Positions 35,650 to 44,215 of a stretch of DNA of 64,000 bases are shown here, one piece after another. Each line of letters opens with the position of its first letter. Positions within the stretch are counted from its first letter, which is position 1. The position numbers were made by a program, and so were the translations under genes. The notes under the pieces were generated by a model. That model was not told where the DNA came from. It was given only the letters and a program-made list of their open reading frames with translations, and did no database searches. The DNA comes from Gemmatimonadaceae bacterium. Lineage in GTDB: Bacteria > Gemmatimonadota > Gemmatimonadetes > Gemmatimonadales > Gemmatimonadaceae. Location: contig DATLTC010000054.1 in NCBI GenBank assembly GCA_035533755.1, forward strand, positions 1 through 64,000, written 5' to 3'.

Positions 35650-35684
35650 GCGGAATGCTGCGCCGCAGGGCCGGCCCGCACAAG

Positions 35685-35726
35685 GGCGGGGGGGGCGGCC
35701 CCGCCCTACCGTCCTACCGTCCTACG
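35685..35726. repeat. Palindromic repeat family, partial copy 2
   Basis: Only one arm is well preserved: CCCTACCGTCCTACCGTCCTAC. It is preceded by a GGGCGGGG/CCCCGCCC inverted repeat in place of the other arm and lacks the ACTGCGT centre. It overlaps the stop codon of ppsA (35722-35724) and may have decayed or been truncated. Confidence 0.7.
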
Positions 35727-38094
35727 TTCCCCCCAGCCGCATCCACGTCTCCACCACCGTATCCGGATTCAGCGAGATGGTCTGAATCCCCTCGTCCATC
35801 AGCCACTTGGCGAAATCGGCGTGGTCCGAGGGCCCCTGGCCGCAGATGCCGATGTATTTGCCGAGGCGATTGCACGTGGAGATCGCCATCGACAACAGCA
35901 TCTTCACCGCCGGATCGCGCTCGTCGAACCCCTGCGCCACGAGCCCCGAATCGCGATCGAGCCCCAGCGTGAGTTGGGTGAGATCGTTGGACCCGATGGA
36001 GAATCCGTCGAAGTACGCCAGGAACTGCTCGGCGAGGAGCGCATTGGACGGGATCTCGCACATCATGATCAGGCGCAGCCCGTTCTCGCCGCGCGTGAGC
36101 CCGTGCTCGGCCAGCAGCTCCACCACCCGCTTGGCCTCGCTCACCGTGCGCACGAACGGGATCATGATCTCCACGTTCGTGAGCCCCAGCTCGTCGCGCA
36201 CGCGCTTCATGGCGCGGCACTCCAGCGCGAAGCAGTCCCGGAAACTCTCGGCCACGTAGCGCGACGCGCCGCGAAAGCCGAGCATGGGATTCTCCTCCTC
36301 GGGCTCGTACAGCTCGCCGCCCAACAGCTTGCGGTACTCGTTGGACTTGAAGTCCGACAGCCGCACGATCACCGGCTTGGGATAGAACGCGGCGCCGATG
36401 GTGGCCACGCCCTCGACCAGCTTGTCCACGAAGAACGCCTCGGGGCTGGCGTAGCCCCGGGAGCGCCGGAGGATCTCCTCGCGCAGGCTGGCGCGCGCGC
36501 GGTCCACGTCGAGGATGGCCTTGGGGTGGATGCCGATCACGTTGTTGATCACGAACTCCAGCCGCGCCAGCCCCACGCCGCCATTGGGAATCTGCGCGAA
36601 TTCGAACGCCAGTTCGGGATTGCCCACGTTCATCATGATCTTGGCCGGCAGGTGCGGCAGTTCCGCCACGTCGCTCCGCGTGACCTCGAAGTCGAGCGCG
36701 CCGCGATAGACGTATCCGGTGTCGCCCTCGGCGCAGCTCACGGTGACGTGCTCGTCCTCGGCGAGCGTGGCGGTGGCGTCGCCGCAGCCGACGATGGCCG
36801 GGATGCCCAACTCGCGCGCCACGATGGCGGCGTGGCAGGTGCGCCCGCCGCGATTGGTGACGATCGCCGCGGCGCGCTTCATCACCGGCTCCCAGTTGGG
36901 ATCGGTCATGTCGGTCACGAGGACGTCGCCGTCCTTCACGCGGTCCATCTGGCTGGCGTTCTTCACCAGGCGCACGGCCCCGACGCCGATCTTCTGGCCG
37001 ATGGCCCGCCCGCTGGCCAGCACCTTGCCGTGCTGCTTGAGCCGGAACTTCTCCGTGGACCGGCCGGCGTGCGACTTCACGGTCTCGGGACGCGCCTGCA
37101 GGATGTACAGCTTGCCGTCCAGCCCGTCCTTGCCCCATTCGATGTCCATGGGGCGGCCGTAGTGCTTCTCGATGATCACGGCAAACCGCGCCAGTTCGAG
37201 CACGTCGGCGTCGCTGAGCGAGAAGCGATGGCGGTCGGCCTCCGGCACGTCCACGGTGACCGTGCTCTTGCCGGCCTCCTTGCTGCCCGTGAACACCATC
37301 TTGATGAGCTTGGAGCCGAGGCCGCGGCGCACCACCGACGGCTTGCCGAGCGCGAGCGTCGGCTTGTGGACGTAGAATTCGTCGGGGTTCACGGCGCCCT
37401 GCACCACCGTCTCGCCCAGTCCGTAGCTCGACGTGATGAACACGACGTCGGGAAAGCCCGACTCGGTGTCGAGCGTGAACATCACGCCCGACGCGCCCTC
37501 GTCCGACCGCACCATGCGCTGCACGCCCGCCGACAGCGCCACGTCGGCGTGCGCGAATCCCTTGTGCACGCGGTAGGCGATGGCGCGATCGTTGTACAGC
37601 GACGCGAACACCTCGTGGAGCGCGGCGAGGATGTTCTCGTACCCGTGGATGTTGAGGAAGCTCTCCTGCTGGCCGGCGAACGAGGCGTCGGGAAGGTCTT
37701 CGGCGGTAGCCGAGGACCGCACGGCGAACGTGACGTCGCCGCCGGCGCCGGCGGCGAGCTCGTCGTAGCGGGCCTTGAGCTGCGCTTCGAGCGCCGGCGG
37801 GATGGGCGTGTCCATGACCCAACGACGGATCTGGGCGCCGGTCCTGGCGAGCGTGACCACGTCGTCCACGTCGAGCGCGTTCAGCGCCTTCTCGATGCGG
37901 CCGGCCAGCCCCTGATGCGCCAGAAAATCGCGGAAGGCGGCGGCGGTCGTGGCGAAGCCGCCGGGCACGCGCACTCCCATTGCCGCCAACTGGCTGATCA
38001 TCTCGCCGAGCGATGCGTTCTTGCCGCCCACCTTGTCCACATCGGTCATGCGGAGCTGGTCGAACGGGATCACGTATGGAGTCGGTGCGGTCAT
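35722..38094 (-). CDS. ppsA: Phosphoenolpyruvate synthase
   Basis: 790 residues from the ATG at 38094 (E. coli PpsA has 792); the longer frame to 38142 would add 16 residues. With this start the catalytic histidine falls at H421 and the regulatory threonine at T419 ([14 protein letters not shown]), the same numbers as in E. coli, which supports the choice. The N-terminal ATP-grasp part has [12 protein letters not shown] and [20 protein letters not shown], and the C-terminal PEP-binding barrel has CGQGPSD. It converts pyruvate, ATP and water to PEP, AMP and phosphate, the gateway to gluconeogenesis. It is divergent from its regulator ppsR, with 82 bp between starts. Confidence 0.96.
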   Translation of the reverse strand: MTAPTPYVIPFDQLRMTDVDKVGGKNASLGEMISQLAAMGVRVPGGFATTAAAFRDFLAHQGLAGRIEKALNALDVDDVVTLARTGAQIRRWVMDTPIPPALEAQLKARYDELAAGAGGDVTFAVRSSATAEDLPDASFAGQQESFLNIHGYENILAALHEVFASLYNDRAIAYRVHKGFAHADVALSAGVQRMVRSDEGASGVMFTLDTESGFPDVVFITSSYGLGETVVQGAVNPDEFYVHKPTLALGKPSVVRRGLGSKLIKMVFTGSKEAGKSTVTVDVPEADRHRFSLSDADVLELARFAVIIEKHYGRPMDIEWGKDGLDGKLYILQARPETVKSHAGRSTEKFRLKQHGKVLASGRAIGQKIGVGAVRLVKNASQMDRVKDGDVLVTDMTDPNWEPVMKRAAAIVTNRGGRTCHAAIVARELGIPAIVGCGDATATLAEDEHVTVSCAEGDTGYVYRGALDFEVTRSDVAELPHLPAKIMMNVGNPELAFEFAQIPNGGVGLARLEFVINNVIGIHPKAILDVDRARASLREEILRRSRGYASPEAFFVDKLVEGVATIGAAFYPKPVIVRLSDFKSNEYRKLLGGELYEPEEENPMLGFRGASRYVAESFRDCFALECRAMKRVRDELGLTNVEIMIPFVRTVSEAKRVVELLAEHGLTRGENGLRLIMMCEIPSNALLAEQFLAYFDGFSIGSNDLTQLTLGLDRDSGLVAQGFDERDPAVKMLLSMAISTCNRLGKYIGICGQGPSDHADFAKWLMDEGIQTISLNPDTVVETWMRLGGT

Positions 38095-38120
38095 CTGGCC
38101 CGGCCTTTCATGACGGAGAT

Positions 38121-38149
38121 TTGTATTGCCCAAGCGCTCCAACTATTCT
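38121..38149 (+). promoter_or_regulatory. Candidate sigma-70-like promoter of ppsR
   Basis: TTGTAT (38121-38126) and TATTCT (38144-38149) are separated by exactly 17 bp, giving a predicted start near 38156 and a leader of about 20 bases. It lies in the 82-bp interval shared with the divergent ppsA. Confidence 0.45.
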
Positions 38150-38176
38150 AACGCATTCCTCACGGGCCCCGAACGC

Positions 38177-39001
38177 ATGACCGCCACCAGGACTGTCTTC
38201 TTCATCTCGGACGGCACCGGCATCACCGCCGAGTCGCTGGGCCACAGCCTGCTTTCCCAGTTCGAGGGGATCGCGTTCCGGCAGGTGCGCATCCCGTTCG
38301 TGGATTCCGTAGAAAAAGCTCGGGATTGCGTGGTCCGGATCCGGGAGGCGCGGGACGCCGGCGGCGCGCGGCCGGTGGTGATCTCGACGCTGGTGAACCC
38401 CGACGTGGCGAGCGCCCTCCGCGAGGCGGATGCGCTGGTGCTCGACTTCTTCGAAACGTTCATCGCGCCGCTCGAGTCGGAATTCAGCGTTCGGTCGTCG
38501 CATGCCATCGGCAAGTCCCGCAAGGTGGCTACCAGTAGCGACTACACGGCCCGCATCGAGGCGGTGAACTTTGCCCTGGCGCACGACGACGGGGTATCGA
38601 GCGCCGATCTGGAGCAGGCGGACATCATCCTGGTGGGGGTATCGCGGAGCGGGAAGACGCCCACGAGCCTGTATCTGGCGCTCCAGTTCAGCGTAAGGGC
38701 AGCCAACTATCCGCTGATCCCCGAGGATTTCGAGCGCAACAAGCTGCCCGACGATCTGGAGCGGCACCGCGGCAAGCTGTTCGGACTCTCCATCAGCCCC
38801 GACCGGCTGGCCAAGATCCGCGAGGCGCGGCGTCCCGACAGCACGTACGCCGCACTGGACAACTGCCGTTACGAGGTGGAGGCGGCGCAGCACCTCATGC
38901 GACGCCACGGCATCCGGTGGTTCGATTCGACGACCAAGTCGATCGAGGAGATCGCGGCGGTGATCATGCAGACGGCGAAGTTGGAGCGCATCGCGTACTG
39001 A
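38177..39001 (+). CDS. ppsR: PEP synthetase regulatory protein (bifunctional kinase/pyrophosphorylase, DUF299)
   Basis: 274 residues from the ATG at 38177 (E. coli PpsR has 277); a TTG at 38126 is less likely. The N-terminus (FFISDGTGITAESLGHSLLSQF) and the P-loop GVSRSGKT (154-161) followed by TPTSLYLA are diagnostic of the family. It inactivates PEP synthase by ADP-dependent phosphorylation of the threonine next to the catalytic His and reactivates it by phosphate-dependent removal. The target ppsA, with T419 and H421, is the divergent neighbour, so this is the classic pair. A palindromic repeat starts 6 bases after the stop codon. Confidence 0.96.
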   Translation: MTATRTVFFISDGTGITAESLGHSLLSQFEGIAFRQVRIPFVDSVEKARDCVVRIREARDAGGARPVVISTLVNPDVASALREADALVLDFFETFIAPLESEFSVRSSHAIGKSRKVATSSDYTARIEAVNFALAHDDGVSSADLEQADIILVGVSRSGKTPTSLYLALQFSVRAANYPLIPEDFERNKLPDDLERHRGKLFGLSISPDRLAKIREARRPDSTYAALDNCRYEVEAAQHLMRRHGIRWFDSTTKSIEEIAAVIMQTAKLERIAY

Positions 39002-39007
39002 ACTACT

Positions 39008-39095
39008 GGTAGGGTGGTAGGACGGTAGGGGGGTAGGACGGTAGACTGCGTGACGCAGTCATCCGTCCTACGCCCCTACACCCCTACCGTCCTAC
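39008..39095. repeat. Palindromic GGTAGG-type repeat, copy 3, between convergent genes
   Basis: The left arm is GGTAGGGTGGTAGGACGG followed by GGGGTAGGACGGTAG-type units, the centre is ACTGCGTGACGCAGT (39045-39059), and the right arm is CCGTCCTACGCCCCTACACC plus CCTACCGTCCTAC. It sits between the stops of ppsR (39001) and the ABC exporter (39092), slightly overlapping the latter, where it could end both transcripts. Confidence 0.9.
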
Positions 39096-41239
39096 TGTCG
39101 TTGTCTCGCTACCGCTTCCACGTGCGCCCGCGCCTCCGGCTGGCTGTCGAGCAGGGCCAGGAAGTCCGGCCGTGAGAGCGTGAGGAAGAGGCAGTCGGTG
39201 CGGGCGGTGACCGTCGCATTGCGCGGGGCGTCGCGGAGCAGGGCCATCTCGCCGAATTCATCGCCCTCGCCCAGGCGCCCGAGTTCCACCGTCTCGCCGC
39301 CCGGCTCCACGCGACTCACCTGCGCCTGGCCGCGCACGATGAGGTAGAACCTGTCGCCGGCATCGCCCTGACGCACCACCACCTGCCCCGCTGGCGCACG
39401 CTGGGCCACGAACCGCGTGGCCAGGGTGCCGAGCTGATCGGCGAGCGGGCGCAGCATCGGACTCTCCCTGAGCCGCTGCGCCCCCACCGCGGCGCTGGCG
39501 CCGTCGCCGCTCACGGTGATGCCCTGCTGCCGCCGCCACATCTCGGCGTACGTCCCCTCGCGCGCGAGCAGCTGCTCGTGCGTCCCGCGCTCCGCCACGC
39601 GCCCGTCCCGCAGCACGAGAATCGTGTCGGCGTGGGTGACGGAGCCGAGCCGGTGCGTCACGGCCACCGTGGTGCGCCCCCGGCCGGCCCGCAGCAGGGT
39701 GGCGTTCACCGCCGACTCGGTCACCGGATCGAGCGCCGCGGTGGCCTCGTCGAGCACGAGAATGGCCGGATCGCGCACCAGCGCGCGGGCGATTGCCAGG
39801 CGCTGGCGCTGCCCGCCCGACAGCGACGCGCCGCTGATCACCGTGTCGTATCCATCCGGCAGCGCGGCGATGGCGTCGTGCATCTCGGCGGCGCGGGCCG
39901 CGGCCTCCACCTCCGCGTCGGTCGCGTCGGGCCGGCCGAGGCGGATGTTCTCGCGCACCGTCGCCTTGAACAGCACGCTGTCCTGGAGCACGAATCCCAT
40001 CTGGGCGCGCAGGCTGCGGGCGGTGAACTCCCGCGCGTCCACGCCGTCCAGCGTGACTCGCCCGCCCAACGGCTCGTAGAACCGCGCGAGCAGGTTGAGC
40101 ACCGAACTCTTGCCGGAGCCGCTGGCGCCCACGATCGCCACGAACTCTCCCCGCGGGATGCGCAGCGACGCGCCGTGGAGCACCGGCGGCCGGCCCGCGT
40201 AGGCGAACGTCACGTCCTCGAACGCGATGGCGTCGCGCAGCGGCGCGGCCTCGCGCCCGCCGGCCTGATCGGCCGCGTCTTCGGGCTCGGCGAGCAACTC
40301 GTCGATGCGCCGCATGGACGACGCCGCCGCCACGAGGCTCGGCGCCGAACGCGCCAGCACGACGATGGACCAGCCGAGGCTCCAGAAGACCGTGATGAAC
40401 GCGATGAACGACCCGAGGCTGATCTGGCGGCCATAGGCGAGGAACCCGGCCACGGCGATCGCGCCCACCTGCACGACGTAGATGCTGATGACGGTGGTGC
40501 GCTCGACGAGCGTGGCGAGCGTGCCGGCGCGCACGATCGTGCCGGAGAGCGCCTCCAGCGCGCGGCCGAACCGCGCGCCGGCCGCGGCGTGCAGGTCGTA
40601 CACCTTCACCACGCGGTGGGCCGCGAGCGTCTCCTCGGCCACCGCCAGCAGCGCCGTGTCGCGCGCCTTCTGCTCGTAGGCGGCGGCGCCGGCGCGCGGC
40701 GCGATGAGGCGCGGGCCGATCAGCGCCAGCGGCCAGACGAGGATCGCCGCCAGCGCCAGCTGCCAGGGCAGGAGATAGACCAGCAGCGCCATGCCCACGA
40801 GCACGCTCAGCCCGGGGAGGAGCAGCGTGTTCACGGCGCCGATGAGCCACGCTTCGAGCCAGGCGACGTCGGACGACAGGCGGCCCAGCACGTCGCTGGG
40901 CGCGTGCGACGTGTAATACGAGATGGGCAGCCGCTGCGCGTGGTCGAAGATCGCGCGGCGCACCGTGCTCACGGCCCGCGCCACCCAGCGCACGTACAGG
41001 CGATCCCGCCAGAGCGCGAGCGACGCGGCGCCGGCCACGGTGACGGCCAGCGCCGCGAGAATCGTCACCAGCGCCTGCCGGTTGGCGGGAACGATGGCCC
41101 GGTCGATCAGGAACCGGTAGCTGAGCGTGAGCGCGCCGTCGAGCGCCGCCTCGAGGAGCGCCAGCGGAACGATGAACGCCAGCGCCCGGCGCCCGCCGCC
41201 CAGCAGGCGCGCCACGCGGCGCGGCGGCCGTTCAGCCAC
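39092..41239 (-). CDS. ABC exporter (fused permease-ATPase) with C-terminal cyclic-nucleotide-binding domain
   Basis: 715 residues. The start is a GTG at 41239 that overlaps the upstream methyltransferase stop by 8 bp. The six-helix ABC_membrane domain covers about 15-305 and the ATPase about 335-575: Walker A GASGSGKS (371-378), signature LSGGQ (473-477), Walker B ILVLDE (493-498), H-loop VTHR. The tail (about 590-715) is a cNMP-binding domain (GQVVVRQGDAGDRFYLIVRG, GRLGEGDEFGEMALLRDAPR). It probably forms a homodimeric exporter of lipid, drug or peptide type, gated by or responsive to cAMP/cGMP, or structurally mimicking that domain. The coupling suggests the methyltransferase acts on, or with, the exported molecule. 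Confidence 0.9.
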   Translation of the reverse strand: MAERPPRRVARLLGGGRRALAFIVPLALLEAALDGALTLSYRFLIDRAIVPANRQALVTILAALAVTVAGAASLALWRDRLYVRWVARAVSTVRRAIFDHAQRLPISYYTSHAPSDVLGRLSSDVAWLEAWLIGAVNTLLLPGLSVLVGMALLVYLLPWQLALAAILVWPLALIGPRLIAPRAGAAAYEQKARDTALLAVAEETLAAHRVVKVYDLHAAAGARFGRALEALSGTIVRAGTLATLVERTTVISIYVVQVGAIAVAGFLAYGRQISLGSFIAFITVFWSLGWSIVVLARSAPSLVAAASSMRRIDELLAEPEDAADQAGGREAAPLRDAIAFEDVTFAYAGRPPVLHGASLRIPRGEFVAIVGASGSGKSSVLNLLARFYEPLGGRVTLDGVDAREFTARSLRAQMGFVLQDSVLFKATVRENIRLGRPDATDAEVEAAARAAEMHDAIAALPDGYDTVISGASLSGGQRQRLAIARALVRDPAILVLDEATAALDPVTESAVNATLLRAGRGRTTVAVTHRLGSVTHADTILVLRDGRVAERGTHEQLLAREGTYAEMWRRQQGITVSGDGASAAVGAQRLRESPMLRPLADQLGTLATRFVAQRAPAGQVVVRQGDAGDRFYLIVRGQAQVSRVEPGGETVELGRLGEGDEFGEMALLRDAPRNATVTARTDCLFLTLSRPDFLALLDSQPEARAHVEAVARQRQ

Positions 41240-42050
41240 CGGTGCGGAAGCAGTGCACGACGAGCCGCGCGTTGGCCGTGGGCCGCAGGCGGTCGAGCGG
41301 CGTGCCCGCGAAGTCGCCGTGCACGTCGATGCGCGTGAACCCCGCGCCGGCGAGGAGCGCGAGTTCGTCGTCGAGCGGGATGTTGCGGAAGACCACGCGC
41401 ACCACGACGCGTCGCGCCACGCGATCGTCGGGCTCCAGCCAGTCGATGAAGTCGTAGCGCACGCTCACCGGCGCATCCGACGCATCGAAGAGGTTGGTCT
41501 GCAGGCGAACGCGCTGGCCGGTGGACGGATCGCGGCTCACGGTACGGACGTCGAGCGTCGTGCCCGCCGCCGGGCCGGCCAGCCAGCCCGGCAGGTCGTC
41601 GAAGATGAACACCCCGCCCGGCGCGAGGTGTTCGTGGACCGCGCGAAAGGTGCGCGACCGGTCGGCGTCGGTGAGCAGGTGGGCCACGGTGCCGAACGGC
41701 GCCACGACCATGCGATGTCGATCGGCCAGCTGCATGGTGCGCATGTCGCCGTGCACGAGGCGGCAGCGGTCGCCGTACGGGGCCAGCCGGACCCGGGCGC
41801 GCTCCAGCATGTCGGCGCTGGCATCCACGCCCACCACGCGATAGCCGGCGGCGAGGAACTGTTCGGTGAGGCGCCCGGTGCCCACGCCGAGTTCGAGAAT
41901 CGTGTCGCCCGGCGACAGCCGGTCGGCGGCGGCCCGGAGGTAGAACGCCGCATCGGCGAGCGAATCCTCGAACAGCGTGTCGTAGACCGGGGCGTAGCTG
42001 GCGTAGACGGCGCCGAGTTGGTCGTCGGGGCTGGGCCAGTCGAGGTTCAT
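41232..42050 (-). CDS. Class I SAM-dependent methyltransferase
   Basis: 272 residues from the ATG at 42050; a TTG at 42074 would add eight residues. Motif I is ILELGVGTGRLT (about 50-61), the SAM-binding acid is in VVGVDASADML, and motif II/III are LVHGDMR and HLAPGGVFIFDDLPG. The C-terminal half looks like small-molecule (CmoA/UbiE-like) methyltransferases with a beta-rich extension (VRLQTNLFDASDAPVSVRYDF). The substrate is unknown. The stop codon lies inside the start region of the ABC exporter, so the two are translationally coupled. The copy-4 palindromic repeat lies directly upstream, and no clear promoter is visible between them. Confidence 0.85.
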   Translation of the reverse strand: MNLDWPSPDDQLGAVYASYAPVYDTLFEDSLADAAFYLRAAADRLSPGDTILELGVGTGRLTEQFLAAGYRVVGVDASADMLERARVRLAPYGDRCRLVHGDMRTMQLADRHRMVVAPFGTVAHLLTDADRSRTFRAVHEHLAPGGVFIFDDLPGWLAGPAAGTTLDVRTVSRDPSTGQRVRLQTNLFDASDAPVSVRYDFIDWLEPDDRVARRVVVRVVFRNIPLDDELALLAGAGFTRIDVHGDFAGTPLDRLRPTANARLVVHCFRTGG

Positions 42051-42077
42051 GGGGTTGGATCCAGGTGAGAACAACTT

Positions 42078-42170
42078 GTAGGACGGTAGGGGGGTAGGGG
42101 GTAGGACGGTTGACTGCGTGACGCAGTTATCCGTCCGCCCCCCTACCGTCCTACCCCCCTGCCGTCCTAC
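42078..42170. repeat. Palindromic GGTAGG-type repeat, copy 4
   Basis: The left arm has GTAGGACGGTAGGGGGG, GTAGGGG and GTAGGACGG units, the centre is ACTGCGTGACGCAGT (42113-42127), identical to copy 3, and the right arm is CCGTCC-CCCCCCTACCGTCCTAC with a final CCGTCCTACC. It ends 8 bases before the stop codon of the amidohydrolase (42178), i.e. just downstream of that gene. Confidence 0.9.
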
Positions 42171-42177
42171 CGAGTCT

Positions 42178-43638
42178 CTAGTAGAGTCCTGCCCTGCCCT
42201 TCACCGATGCGATGAGCTTGGCCGGGTCGTACCCCACGCCCTGCTTGAACACGAGCTGCACCTTGGCGATGTCGTCGATGTTCGCCGCCGGGTTGCCGTC
42301 GATGACGACGAGGTCGGCCTGCTTGCCGGCGGCGATGGACCCGATGCGGTTGGCGCGGCCCAGATACGTCGCGCCGTTCAGCGTGCAGATCCTGATCGCC
42401 TCGAGCGGGGTGAAGCCGCTGCCCACGAGCAGCTCCACCTGGCGCTGGTCGGAGTAGCCCGGAACCACGCCGCCGCCGCCCGTGGGATCGGTGCCGGCGA
42501 TGAGCAGTCCGCCGGCCCGGGCGAACGCCAGTTCCATGGCCCGATCCTTGGCGAACAGACCCGGGTAGATGGAATTCGTGTTCTTCTGCGTGGCGGCGTA
42601 CCGCTGCGCGAACTGCGCCTGGAGAATCGGATCGAGCACGTCGAGCCCGGGCGGCATCGGCTGGCCGGGCGTGAACGTCTCGAACACGGTGAGCGTGGAC
42701 GTCATCGCCACGTGGTGCTTCACGAGGTCCGCCACGAGCGCCTTGAATGGGGCGCCGTTCGGATCGACGGCGGCGAGCGCCGCCATGCCCTTGGCCTGGC
42801 CCGGGCAGAGATCCGGCTGCTTGTCGTGCACGAAGTCGGTGGAGACGAAGAACCCGTGCTCCAGATCGTCGATGCCCAGCGCCGCGGCCTCGCGATACGT
42901 CACCGAGCAGAGGTGGCCCGTGATCTTGAGCCCGCGCTTGTGCACCTCGGCCACGGCCGCCTTCAGCTCGGCGCGCGTGATGTTCATGTACGCCTTGAAC
43001 GACGTGGCGCCGGCGTCGGCCCAGAAGTCCACGTACCGGCGCGCGTCGGCGGCGTTCTTGAGGGCGTACATCTGCGTGAAGCCAGAGCCCGGGCCCTGCA
43101 GATAGGGCGCCGTGGCGTCGATCCACGGCCCGGGCTGCTCGCCCGCCTTGATCGAGGCGGCCCAGTTGAGATCGCCATAGCCGCCCACGTTGCCCGTGGT
43201 GCGCATGGACGTGACGCCGCCGGCCAGGTAGAGCCGCGAGAAGCTCACGTACTCGTTGCCGTACACGCCCGGGCCGGTGGGATAGAACAGGTGTTCGTGC
43301 ATCATCACGAGGCCCGGGATCACGGTCTTTCCGGTGAGATCGAGCACCTGGGCGCCGTCGGGCACGGCCACGGAGCCGGCGTCGCCGACGGCGGCGATGT
43401 TGCCCTCGCGGATGATCACGGTCTGATTCTCGCGCACCGGCGCGCCCGTGCCGTCGATGACCCGCACGTGCGTGAGCGCGACGACGCTGGTGTCGACGCT
43501 CACGAACTGCATCACGTTGGGCGAGAGCGTGGGGCGCTGGGCGGCGGCCGGCACCGCGCCGGCCGCGAGGACGAGAGGCACCGCGGCGGCGAGCGAGCGC
43601 GCGGCGCGGGCGAGGCGGAGCGTTCTGGTAGTCAGCAT
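42178..43638 (-). CDS. Exported metal-dependent amidohydrolase
   Basis: 486 residues from the ATG at 43638. A signal peptide is present (MLTTRTLRLARAARSLAAAVP, cleavage near PAAAQ), placing it in the periplasm. The metal motif is H114-E-H116 (MMHEHLFY) instead of the more usual HxH context DxHxH. Further ligands are Lys in SFKAYMN, His in KITGHLC, His in LEHGFF and Asp in AGTDPTGGG. It is the last gene of a four-gene unit that starts at 45861 (gaps of 20, 16 and 9 bases). Family members act on imides, dipeptides or lactones; the substrate here is unknown. Confidence 0.88.
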   Translation of the reverse strand: MLTTRTLRLARAARSLAAAVPLVLAAGAVPAAAQRPTLSPNVMQFVSVDTSVVALTHVRVIDGTGAPVRENQTVIIREGNIAAVGDAGSVAVPDGAQVLDLTGKTVIPGLVMMHEHLFYPTGPGVYGNEYVSFSRLYLAGGVTSMRTTGNVGGYGDLNWAASIKAGEQPGPWIDATAPYLQGPGSGFTQMYALKNAADARRYVDFWADAGATSFKAYMNITRAELKAAVAEVHKRGLKITGHLCSVTYREAAALGIDDLEHGFFVSTDFVHDKQPDLCPGQAKGMAALAAVDPNGAPFKALVADLVKHHVAMTSTLTVFETFTPGQPMPPGLDVLDPILQAQFAQRYAATQKNTNSIYPGLFAKDRAMELAFARAGGLLIAGTDPTGGGGVVPGYSDQRQVELLVGSGFTPLEAIRICTLNGATYLGRANRIGSIAAGKQADLVVIDGNPAANIDDIAKVQLVFKQGVGYDPAKLIASVKGRAGLY

Positions 43639-43647
43639 GCGGAGAGC

Positions 43648-44199
43648 TTACCGCGCGCCGGCCGCTTCGTCCACCGGCGCCGGCGGGCGCATGGCCGAGC
43701 GGTAGCCCCACACGAGCGCCGCGACGTACAGCGCCACGCCCAGCACGTGGACGTCGGTTGCGAGCGCGGTGTCGTGGCGGAGCAGGCCGGCGCGGCCGAG
43801 CAGGTAGGCCCAGTCGTGCTCGCCCCCTCCCACCAGGGGCAACGCCTGCGCGCGGGCGTCGCCCACGTACACGGCGATGTTCCACAGGTTCTGCGCGATC
43901 CACCAGAGCACCACCGAAGCGCCGAACGGATCGCGCGCTGGAGCGAAGCGCAGGAAGTACACCAGGAACGCCGACGGGACGATCAGCTGGAACAGCGTGC
44001 CGCCGGCAAACTGGATCACCTCGCCGAACGGGCCGAACACGAGGTGGCCCGTCTCGTGGATGGCGAGGTCCACGCCGTCGAGCAGATGCCCGCCGCCCGG
44101 ATCGCGCAGGCAGACCAACCCGTACAGCGCGAGGGCGCCGAGGAGCGCGAGCTTGGCGTTCCGCGTTGCGGTGGACGGCGCGTCGGCGCGGGGGGCCAT
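43648..44199 (-). CDS. Small integral membrane protein with HETGH motif (M50-like)
   Basis: 183 residues. About four hydrophobic segments (16-31, 65-84, 96-112, 150-166) mark a membrane protein. H48-E49-x-x-H52 (AIHETGHLVFGPFG) is a zinc-metalloprotease motif followed by GGTLFQLIVPSAF, like the M50B-type layout, and GGGEHDW at 124-130 may supply another ligand. It could be an intramembrane protease or a catalytically inactive relative. It lies between the MetX-like hydrolase (16-base gap) and the exported amidohydrolase (9-base gap), suggesting a shared role at the envelope. Confidence 0.75.
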   Translation of the reverse strand: MAPRADAPSTATRNAKLALLGALALYGLVCLRDPGGGHLLDGVDLAIHETGHLVFGPFGEVIQFAGGTLFQLIVPSAFLVYFLRFAPARDPFGASVVLWWIAQNLWNIAVYVGDARAQALPLVGGGEHDWAYLLGRAGLLRHDTALATDVHVLGVALYVAALVWGYRSAMRPPAPVDEAAGAR

Positions 44200-44215
44200 C
44201 AGGCCGGCCGCCGCG

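Noticed and set aside
35722-38094. Annotation as pyruvate phosphate dikinase
   Set aside because: The length (790) and the register of T419/H421 match PEP synthase; PPDK is about 870 residues with a different insertion.
32965-38151. 1728-codon plus-strand open frame opposite the hybrid kinase and ppsA
   Set aside because: It crosses two well-supported minus-strand genes and a repeat, and is His/Arg/Ala-biased. It is a codon-composition artefact of high GC.
32790-42170. Repeats considered as a CRISPR array
   Set aside because: The copies are kilobases apart, palindromic, and lack equal-length spacers, and no cas gene is present.
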